A stretch of DNA of 11,607 nt, taken from CAZZIZ01 sp964654535 (lineage in GTDB: Bacteria; Bacteroidota; Bacteroidia; Chitinophagales; UBA2359). A program made the position numbers and the translations under genes. Location: assembly GCA_964654535.1 (NCBI GenBank), contig CAZZIZ010000110.1, positions 1 to 11,607 of the forward strand, given 5' to 3'. A model generated the notes under the pieces. It was not told the origin of the DNA. It worked only from the letters and a program-made list of their open reading frames with translations, and did no database searches. Below, piece after piece: positions 6,596-11,607 of this stretch (its first letter is position 1; each line of letters starts with the position of its first letter).

Positions 6596-7573
6596 AAAAG
6601 CCAAGGTGTCTACACCGTCGGCGTAATCCCATAGCTTAGGTTTCTGACTAGAACCAAAAGGCAAGTAGTCTTTCCCAATGATGCACTGAATATCGTCTCC
6701 CGCTTTTTCAATCCATTCCTGCAAAGCAGTCTTGTTCTTATAATACTCGAAGTACAAGGTGCCAATTGGCGAAAACAATTTTTCGTTCTCTTCAATCATC
6801 ATAAAATCGCTCGCCAGGTGCGGCGTGTTGTTTAGCAATAAAATAGAGCGGTAATAGTCATAAGAGTTTTTATAACCATCGTGGTTCATTAGGTCCCCAA
6901 ATGGTTCCAGCGCGTCAAGTAGGCGCGTTAAGTCATAGCCAAGCGGTACTAAAATTTTCGAAACATTGCGACAACCCAAACCGAAATAGCAAAACAAATC
7001 ATCACCCAGCTCCAGCAAGTCGCCGCCGCTTTCAGAACCATCCAAAACTGCCACGCCAGTTCTGTTTTTACGAATTATGTTCGGGTATTTTCCAAAGTAC
7101 TGCTCAAAGTAGCGACTGCTGTTGTTACTGCCAGTAGCAATCACCGCATCAAAGTTTTGTAAACGTTCTACGATGACATAATGCTCACGATGCACATCGC
7201 CGCAAGCGTACAAATGTTCCAAGAGCCATTTCACCAACAGCTCGTCCTTGCTCGAAAGCTTGATTTGACAATGATGTCCAGACGCGATAACCGAGAGCAA
7301 ATCGTGAAAACCAACCATCGGCACATTGCCTGCGAATACTAAGCCCACCACCTTGGGTCCAGCTCCTTCTAAATCATATTTAGCCAGCCATTCAGTAAGT
7401 TGTTTAGGCGCCAAGAACAGCTCTATCACATTATTGAACATTAGTTCAATATTTTCAATTGTAAACCAGCGGTTTTTATAATAGGCTTGTTCGAAGATTT
7501 TAGCCCTATTTGGGTCTTCTATAAGACGCTGGCGCCAGTCCGCCAACAAATCCATTCGCTCAGTTAAATTCAT
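6578..7573 (-). CDS. Acyl-CoA reductase, LuxC-like (aldehyde dehydrogenase superfamily)
   Basis: A 331-residue protein of the LuxC/acyl-CoA reductase family, which reduces acyl-CoA or acyl-enzyme thioesters to aldehydes with NAD(P)H. Supporting motifs: the cofactor-binding segment VVGLVFAGNVPMVGFHDLL (75-93), ATGSNNSSRYFEQYFG (146-161), RKNRTGVAVLDGSE (168-181), and FGLGCRNVSKI (197-207), where Cys201 fits the catalytic thiol. It is shorter than LuxC of luminous bacteria (about 480 residues), and no luxD, luxE or luciferase gene is nearby, so bioluminescence is not implied. It is divergent from a ferredoxin gene with a 71-bp shared control region, and its 3' end overlaps the psi-like gene by 18 bp. 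The natural substrate cannot be told from sequence. Confidence 0.88.
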   Translation of the reverse strand: MNLTERMDLLADWRQRLIEDPNRAKIFEQAYYKNRWFTIENIELMFNNVIELFLAPKQLTEWLAKYDLEGAGPKVVGLVFAGNVPMVGFHDLLSVIASGHHCQIKLSSKDELLVKWLLEHLYACGDVHREHYVIVERLQNFDAVIATGSNNSSRYFEQYFGKYPNIIRKNRTGVAVLDGSESGGDLLELGDDLFCYFGLGCRNVSKILVPLGYDLTRLLDALEPFGDLMNHDGYKNSYDYYRSILLLNNTPHLASDFMMIEENEKLFSPIGTLYFEYYKNKTALQEWIEKAGDDIQCIIGKDYLPFGSSQKPKLWDYADGVDTLAFLSQLK

Positions 7574-7586
7574 TTAGGAACTATTC

Positions 7587-7617
7587 TTGTTATATCCTGT
7601 TCTATAGGATAGATTTG
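7587..7617 (+). promoter_or_regulatory. Bacteroidota-type promoter for the ferredoxin gene
   Basis: TTG at 7587-7589, a 20-bp spacer, then TAGATTTG at 7610-7617, matching TAnnTTTG. The expected start near 7622-7625 leaves a leader of about 20 nt before the ATG at 7645. The inverted repeat at 7593-7611 fills the spacer and touches the -7 element. Confidence 0.65.
7593..7611. promoter_or_regulatory. Inverted repeat inside the ferredoxin promoter (possible operator)
   Basis: TATCCT (7593-7598) and AGGATA (7606-7611) are perfect 6-bp arms around a 7-bp centre. They lie between the -33 and -7 elements and overlap the first two bases of the -7 element, a classic position for a repressor site. It also lies between the two divergent genes, so it could act on both. 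Inferred from symmetry and position only. Confidence 0.4.
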
Positions 7618-7629
7618 CAGTTCAAACTA

Positions 7630-7637
7630 CAAACATA
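7630..7637 (-). promoter_or_regulatory. Possible -7 element for the acyl-CoA reductase gene
   Basis: On the minus strand this reads TATGTTTG, a full match to TAnnTTTG, about 57 bp before the acyl-CoA reductase start. I see no matching TTG at the right distance upstream (which would lie in the ferredoxin coding region), so the call is tentative. Confidence 0.35.
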
Positions 7638-7644
7638 AGCTGAA

Positions 7645-7992
7645 ATGGCTATTACGATAACAGACGAGTGTATTAATTGCGGAGCTTGCGAGCCGGAGTG
7701 TCCTAACAATGCCATCTACGAAGGTGGAGTTGAGTGGGCCATAGCTGATGGAACAGGTGTAAAAGGCAATTATACTATGAAAAGTGGCGAGGTACTCGAT
7801 GCGGATAAACGCAACACACCAGTGTCCGATGAATTTTATTTCATAGTGGCCGACAAGTGTACCGAGTGCGTAGGCTTTCACGAAGAGCCGCAGTGCGCAG
7901 CCGTTTGTCCAGTCGATTGTTGCGTTCCCGATGAAGACAATGTCGATACCGAGGAAGAGTTATTGGCTCGTAAAGAGGGATTACACCTCTAG
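7645..7992 (+). CDS. 2[4Fe-4S] ferredoxin
   Basis: A 115-residue cytosolic electron carrier with two cubane cluster motifs. Cluster motif one is Cys9-x2-Cys12-x2-Cys15-x3-Cys19-Pro; motif two is Cys72-x2-Cys75-x8-Cys84-x3-Cys88-Pro, then Cys92 and Cys93. The 8-residue spacing in motif two is typical of the Allochromatium-type (Alvin) ferredoxins, which have low-potential clusters. About 50 residues (20-71) separate the motifs, more than in minimal clostridial ferredoxins, and an acidic tail follows. The gene has a good promoter (7587-7617) and is divergent from the acyl-CoA reductase; the pairing suggests shared regulation, but an electron-transfer partnership is not shown. No gene follows directly: a repeat-rich stretch begins. 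Confidence 0.93.
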   Translation: MAITITDECINCGACEPECPNNAIYEGGVEWAIADGTGVKGNYTMKSGEVLDADKRNTPVSDEFYFIVADKCTECVGFHEEPQCAAVCPVDCCVPDEDNVDTEEELLARKEGLHL

Positions 7993-8338
7993 GATTTTTT
8001 ACAGAGATTTTTTTATTGGATGATGCGGGCAGCAACAGGCTATCCGCTCAAATTCGGCGCTTGCAAAATGTGTTCAGCCAACACCTTGGCAGGAGCTTCC
8101 TCTGGTCGCTCTGCACGGTGGGCTTCACTACATTTTCCAAGCACCTCATAACCGCTCCTATCCTGGCTGCGGGTTCGGTTGCTAAAGGCTTAGCCTATTT
8201 TATCGACCCAAGTCAAGGACTAAGGGTACAGTAGGAAAAAATGTGCGCACAAGAAACAGATATCTGTTTTAAAGTATATTTATCAGAAACCCATGAAACG
8301 GAAACGCAAGAATCAACTGCAAAACACAACTAAAACAA
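7993..8338. other. Gene-free stretch with a structured, dispersed-element-like segment
   Basis: There is no convincing gene here. A 72-codon frame at 8016-8234 begins with GTG and has no recognisable protein features. The segment from GATGCGGGCAGCAACAGGCT (8030) to about 8230 is richer in G+C than its surroundings and contains CCTGGCTGCGGGTTCGG and a small hairpin AGGC-TTA-GCCT near 8188. The wording GCGGGCAGCAACAGGCTATC and CTCCTATCCTGGCTGCGGG is familiar to me from intergenic parts of other Bacteroidota, so this may be a mobile or non-coding repeat. Two palindromes (8242-8251, 8254-8269) follow. Confidence 0.45.
8242..8269. promoter_or_regulatory. Two adjacent perfect palindromes upstream of the small lipoprotein gene
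   Basis: TGTGCGCACA (8242-8251, 10 bp) and AAACAGATATCTGTTT (8254-8269, 16 bp) are both perfectly self-complementary and only 2 bp apart. They lie about 70 bp upstream of the ATG at 8339, where an operator or a transcription-linked structure could sit. A near-match to the -7 element, TATATTTA, follows at 8276-8283. No regulator can be named. Confidence 0.45.
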
Positions 8339-8515
8339 ATGAATAACTATTCATTATACACGATAAGTTTATTCTTAACCTTAAGCACCCTGCTTTACAC
8401 AAGTTGTTCTCAGACACCCAAAACCGATTCTAAAATCCAAATCGAAAAGCAAGAAATCACCTCCGCCAAAAAAAATGACCCAGCACCTCCAGTTCCTCCG
8501 CTCGCGCAAGTTTGA
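8339..8515 (+). CDS. Small lipoprotein, probably truncated by a repeat
   Basis: A 58-residue frame. Residues 1-22 (MNNYSLYTISLFLTLSTLLY followed by TS) form a hydrophobic signal ending at Cys23 in TLLYTSC-SQT, a plausible lipoprotein processing site with Ser at -1. The mature part is polar and lysine rich (SQTPKTDSKIQIEKQEITSA), then proline rich (PAPPVPPLAQV). The stop codon falls inside the palindromic repeat at 8503-8584, so the last residues (LAQV) are encoded by the repeat. I therefore suspect the original gene was longer and was cut by repeat insertion, but no matching continuation is evident after the repeat. It may also be a genuine small lipoprotein. No homologue recognised. Confidence 0.5.
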   Translation: MNNYSLYTISLFLTLSTLLYTSCSQTPKTDSKIQIEKQEITSAKKNDPAPPVPPLAQV

Positions 8516-8584
8516 GCGAAGCGTAAACTTGTGCGTAAAAACTGGGCGAAGTCTCCGACTTCCGCAGCGTTGGCTTAACGTTAA
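8503..8584. repeat. Compound palindromic repeat
   Basis: Three inverted repeats lie back to back. The first has 11-bp arms CGCGCAAGTTT (8503-8513) and AAACTTGTGCG (8525-8535) with one G-U type mismatch and an 11-bp loop. The second is GAAGTC-TCC-GACTTC (8548-8562). The third is TTAACGTTAA (8575-8584). The wording GCGCAAGTTTGAGCGAAGCG is familiar from dispersed intergenic repeats in Bacteroidota. It overlaps the 3' end of the small lipoprotein gene. Confidence 0.6.
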
Positions 8585-8783
8585 CAATATCACGCTTAAA
8601 ACAAATTTTCTCCCCACTGGCGAATTCTATAGTAAAAGCCAAATCTAAGCAGCCATAAATATGCTGCTGTTGACGTATGGTGTTCCACGTTTTGCGCTAG
8701 GCTTAATTTCCCATCTTTAGTACTTTGATCTCGATTTATCTCTGAACGCAATTGGTTTTCTTTTATATTGAGTGTATCTAATT
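8516..8783. other. Gene-free stretch upstream of the cysteine-rich protein gene
   Basis: After the palindromic repeat, 8585-8783 is AT-rich with no supported gene. A minus-strand frame of 61 codons (8457-8642) is partly translated repeat and begins MAFTIEFASGEKICFKRDIV; it could be a remnant, but nothing supports expression. The promoter of the following gene should be in the last 100 bp, yet I find no full TAnnTTTG match there (closest is TATATTGA at 8764-8771). Confidence 0.5.
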
Positions 8784-10457
8784 ATGACACCAGGCAGTTC
8801 ATCGAAGTATTCGTGGGTTTTGATTCTTATGTGCTTAAGCGCAAGCTGGCTTCATGCCCAATGTGAAGATGGCCCATATTGCCTTCTAAAGAATGCAAGC
8901 ACTCAGATTTGCCCCGATTTTTGTATGTTGGATACTGAGGCTGTCATTATTCAGGACGTTGGTTTTAGCGATGATATTGTGACCTTTGATGGCAACTGCT
9001 TAAACTTCACTATCCAAGATTCGCCTATCTATACCTCAGTTCAAGTTATAGGTTGCATAGATGAGAATTGTGAATTGATTTCAGTTGCTATAATAGCCGC
9101 TTCGAGCTGCGAAACAATGTGCGACAATGGCGTTAACCTAGGTTATCCAGGAACTTCTTGTGACGATGATAACGTCAATACCATTATTGATGTGTTTCAG
9201 GAAGACTGTACTTGCCAAGGCACACTCATAGAACCTACTTGTGATAAACCTGACATAGTTAATACTTGTATTTATCCTGACGCGGTTAATTACGACCCTA
9301 ACGCCATGTCTAATATTGGTGTTTGCATTCTCCCAGTTTCCAATATCTCTATCTGCAGAACCAACGATGTACAAGTAGGCGACGTTTTCTGTATTGATAT
9401 GGCGCAGTTTGAAGATGGAGCAACTATTGAAAATGTTTATTCTCCCATTGCAGAATGCAGCGTAAGTTTTATCGCAGACAGTCCGAATTGTTTTACTTAC
9501 CGCCCAGTACCAGGTTCGGTTAAAGAAGACTTGACGATCTTGATTTGTGAACCAGATGGCGATTGCACAGAAATGACCATTGCCATAACTCTTTCGTCTC
9601 TTCCCTGCGATGAGCTCCCTTGCGAAGGCCAATGGATTCAGGAAGATCCCTGTGCGAGCTCTGATGCAATATCTGGTTGTATGAACGTGAATGCCACCAA
9701 TTACGACCCTGAAGCAACTTGCGAAGATCAATCTTGCTTATTCGACGCGAATAATTTTGACGTCTGCGCTTCCAATAGCCACGTTACCCGGATATGTTTG
9801 AACATGGAGGTTTCTGGCTATGAGAGTGACAGCTACCTTAAAAACGTAGAATCTTTATTTAATTGTAATAATTTTGAAAACCCTTCACCTGATTTTGATC
9901 ATTGCTGGAACTTTAGTGCCATTCCTACCCTAGTAGGTCCCGTTGACGTTTCTATGTTGATTTGCCAAAATGACTTTAGTACTCAACAAGAAAGTTGTGT
10001 AGAAAAAGTGCTGGTGGTTGAGGCGATTAATCCTTATAACAATTCTTGCACTAGCGTTGCTTGCCAACCTGTCAACTACAATTTCAATACTTGTGAATGC
10101 AATATTGATGTCAACATAGTAGAAGGTTGCACCGATCCAAATTTCGTCAATTATGACCCAGCAGCAAACTGCGACAATTGCACTTGCGAAACTCTGCTCC
10201 CTACTGGTATCGCAGAATCTAGTGAAACCCTGGAAGTTTTAAGAGTAAGTTATGGTTTGGATGGAAGTTGTAGCATTTCGCACAGAGACGCTTTGCGCAT
10301 CGGATCTTATCATATCTACAATATCCAAGGACAGCTGGTGGCCTCAGGAATTACTGAAAAATCCGAATGGAATATTAGTACTGAACTGACACACGGCGGT
10401 CAATATATTTTCCATACCGAATTTGGTTCAACGAGTTTTTTAAACTTACAGTTTTAG
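8784..10457 (+). CDS. Exported cysteine-rich modular protein (GCTDP-type motifs, T9SS tail-like C-terminus)
   Basis: A 557-residue secreted protein. A signal peptide (about 1-25, WVLILMCLSASWLHA then Q) is followed by a chain with 42 cysteines. Three 20-residue motifs bounded by Cys contain NYDP: 162-181 (CIYPDAVNYDPNAMSNIGVC), 299-318 (CMNVNATNYDPEATCEDQSC) and 449-468 (CTDPNFVNYDPAANCDNCTC). They alternate with three diverged modules (about 43-109, 191-275, 328-422) sharing a CFTYRP / CWNFSA / CLNFTI strand, then an I(L)IC...C strand, like Ig/cadherin-type repeats of Bacteroidota. Residues 113-146 carry the CDD...DCxCQG motif. The last 80 residues (IYNIQGQLVASG, ELTHGGQYIF) resemble a degenerate type IX sorting domain. 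I chose the ATG at 8784; a GTG at 8772 would add four residues. It probably acts at the cell surface or outside, in adhesion or binding; its ligand is unknown. Confidence 0.88.
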   Translation: MTPGSSSKYSWVLILMCLSASWLHAQCEDGPYCLLKNASTQICPDFCMLDTEAVIIQDVGFSDDIVTFDGNCLNFTIQDSPIYTSVQVIGCIDENCELISVAIIAASSCETMCDNGVNLGYPGTSCDDDNVNTIIDVFQEDCTCQGTLIEPTCDKPDIVNTCIYPDAVNYDPNAMSNIGVCILPVSNISICRTNDVQVGDVFCIDMAQFEDGATIENVYSPIAECSVSFIADSPNCFTYRPVPGSVKEDLTILICEPDGDCTEMTIAITLSSLPCDELPCEGQWIQEDPCASSDAISGCMNVNATNYDPEATCEDQSCLFDANNFDVCASNSHVTRICLNMEVSGYESDSYLKNVESLFNCNNFENPSPDFDHCWNFSAIPTLVGPVDVSMLICQNDFSTQQESCVEKVLVVEAINPYNNSCTSVACQPVNYNFNTCECNIDVNIVEGCTDPNFVNYDPAANCDNCTCETLLPTGIAESSETLEVLRVSYGLDGSCSISHRDALRIGSYHIYNIQGQLVASGITEKSEWNISTELTHGGQYIFHTEFGSTSFLNLQF

Positions 10458-10659
10458 TGAGCTCGAAACACCTAATAACTCCGCTCACGTTAGTGTTAGG
10501 CGAATAGCCCTGAGCGTTGGCCCCGTCACTAGTGCCACACGTCCACGAAATCTGCTCTGACAAAGACAAGTCCCTCGCAAGAAGTCTAATTATTCCAAAC
10601 TCCATTCTTCACTATTCTAGAATTGATTGACTATTTTGCATATAATAAAATCAAATAGA
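10458..10659. other. Gene-free interval between the two exported-protein genes
   Basis: About 200 bp without a gene. At 10471-10500 an imperfect inverted repeat (CCTAA...TTAGG, with ACT/AGT inside) follows the stop codon by 13 bp and might end the upstream transcript, though no T-run follows. CACTAGTG (10527-10534) and ATTCTAGAAT near 10614 are short palindromes. The AT-rich 10620-10659 should hold the protease promoter; TATTTTG at 10632-10638 is one base short of TAnnTTTG. Confidence 0.45.
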
Positions 10660-11607
10660 ATGAAACACTTGCTTTATATTGTCGTTTTGTTCGTCTGCCA
10701 ATCAATTTCGTTCGGCCAAAGCAACTACGGACCTTGTTCTTACCACTCCTCGATAGAAAGGCAAAAATCAATCAACCCCAAGGTTGATTATGACTTCGAG
10801 CGCGATGAAGCCGCATTGCAGGAAATAATTGCCGACTTAAAAACATCCAAGACCACAGCGGAAAGCACTTATACCATACCTATAGTTTTGCACGTTTTTC
10901 ATCTTGGAGATGATGGGAAAATGGGCATGGAACAAGCACTCTCGGGAATAGAAATTCTCAATAGAGATTTTAATGGCCTCAATGACGATTGGGAGAACAT
11001 TGACCCAGCGTTCGACGCAGTAAAAGGCACCCTAGACATCAGCTTTTGTTTGGCTACTATAGACCCAGAGGGCAATCCAACTACAGGACTTATTTACCAC
11101 GAAACGGAAGCAGGACTCTACAACGACACAAACCTTTACCAGTACGCTTGGGATAACCACAAATACTTGAATGTTTACTTACCAAAATACACAGGTGGTG
11201 CCCCGAGTATTTTCACTGGTTTCGCAACCTTTCCAAATATTGAGAATGTAAACAACAATGAAGACGGAATACATTACAGCTCCATAAGATGGGGTTACGG
11301 GGAGCATTCCGAACTAGAAGAAGGTGATGATTGGGCATCCGTCGGCACGCATGAAGTTGGGCATTGGTTAGATGTCTACCATACTTTTCAAAACAATTGT
11401 AATGACCCAGGTGATCAAGTAGCCGACACTCCTCCTACCCTTGGTGGAACCATCATCTTAAGTGATTGCGACAATTTCGATTTCAGTTGTGACTTTCATA
11501 CCAATGGCGAGAACTTTATGTCCTACAACCACGGCTGTAAAAAAATGTTCACCCAAGGCCAAATAGAAAGAATGGAAGCGGCATTACAACTTCCGTCGCG
11601 AATAAAT
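10660..11607 (+). CDS. Secreted M43-type (pappalysin-like) metalloprotease, 3' end outside window
   Basis: The first 316 residues of a secreted zinc protease of the metzincin clan, open to the window edge. A signal peptide (1-19, ending SISFG) precedes a short pro-region and the catalytic domain, which starts near IPIVLHVFH (73-81). FCLATIDPEGNPTTGL (129-144) and YLNVYLPKYTGG (169-180) match M43 family segments. The zinc site is HEVGHWLDVYH (231-241): His231, His235 and His241 bind zinc and Glu232 is the catalytic base. DQVADTPP (252-259) fits the calcium-binding loop and ENFMSYNHGC (284-293) the Met-turn (Met287). Asp238 replaces the usual Gly of HExxHxxGxxH. A C-terminal sorting domain probably follows beyond 11607. 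It lies 202 bp after the cysteine-rich protein gene, same strand; a common role is possible but unproven. Confidence 0.9.
   Translation, partial: MKHLLYIVVLFVCQSISFGQSNYGPCSYHSSIERQKSINPKVDYDFERDEAALQEIIADLKTSKTTAESTYTIPIVLHVFHLGDDGKMGMEQALSGIEILNRDFNGLNDDWENIDPAFDAVKGTLDISFCLATIDPEGNPTTGLIYHETEAGLYNDTNLYQYAWDNHKYLNVYLPKYTGGAPSIFTGFATFPNIENVNNNEDGIHYSSIRWGYGEHSELEEGDDWASVGTHEVGHWLDVYHTFQNNCNDPGDQVADTPPTLGGTIILSDCDNFDFSCDFHTNGENFMSYNHGCKKMFTQGQIERMEAALQLPSRIN

Noticed and set aside
6578..7573. The acyl-CoA reductase considered as evidence for bioluminescence
   Set aside because: No luciferase, LuxD or LuxE gene is present, and the protein is much shorter than LuxC of luminous bacteria.
8016..8234. 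A 72-codon plus-strand frame after the ferredoxin gene
   Set aside because: It begins with a non-ATG codon, shows no domain or signal, and lies in a segment that looks like non-coding repeat.
8457..8642. A 61-codon minus-strand frame beginning MAFTIEFASGEK
   Set aside because: More than half is translated palindromic repeat and it overlaps the lipoprotein gene antisense; the first 20 residues look protein-like, but this is not enough to call a gene.
9138..9731. A 197-codon open frame on the minus strand
   Set aside because: It lies wholly inside the cysteine-rich protein gene, has no recognisable features, and its length follows from the composition of the other strand.

Overview
This 11.6 kb window looks like a chromosome segment of a (probably marine) member of the Bacteroidota. 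The grounds are gene content and signals: a miaB / sigma-54 activator / lptE / TPR-like protein / secG operon in the order usual for this phylum, secreted proteins with motifs typical of Saprospiria- or Flavobacteriia-like genomes (GCTDP...NYDP and CDD...DCxCxG cysteine motifs, a type IX secretion tail-like C-terminus, an M43 pappalysin-like protease), Bacteroidota-type promoters (TTG-N20-TAnnTTTG), and intergenic DNA full of short repeats. A closer placement (e.g. Saprospiria) is only a guess.

Region 1 (about 50-4612, minus strand) is a tight five-gene operon read right to left: miaB (tRNA methylthiotransferase), a receiver-less sigma-54 activator, lptE (LPS assembly lipoprotein), a coiled-coil/TPR-like protein, and secG (Sec translocon subunit), closed by a clear rho-independent terminator at about 50-81. 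Gene junctions are 1-22 nt apart or overlap. Region 2 (4613-5007) has no gene and is a patchwork of a palindrome, a tandem repeat, a perfect hairpin and a dispersed-repeat-like segment.

Region 3 (5008-7992) is housekeeping and metabolism: ilvE (branched-chain aminotransferase, minus); a 143-residue plus-strand protein whose layout recalls the DNA polymerase III psi subunit; a LuxC-like acyl-CoA reductase (minus) that overlaps it tail to tail by 18 bp; and a divergently transcribed 2[4Fe-4S] ferredoxin. The two divergent intergenic regions each carry a recognisable promoter with identical spacing.

Region 4 (7993-8783) is almost gene-free. It has a structured-looking stretch, two adjacent perfect palindromes, a small 58-residue lipoprotein gene that runs into a palindromic repeat, and more repeat-like DNA. 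Region 5 (8784-11607) encodes two exported proteins on the plus strand: a 557-residue cysteine-rich modular protein with three 20-residue cysteine-bounded motifs alternating with three diverged Ig/cadherin-like modules, and an M43-type metalloprotease cut off by the window end.

I see no CRISPR array, tRNA, rRNA, transposase or obvious defence system. The most worthwhile leads are the possible psi-like subunit, the triplicated architecture of the cysteine-rich exported protein, the repeat-truncated lipoprotein, and the clustered intergenic repeats.
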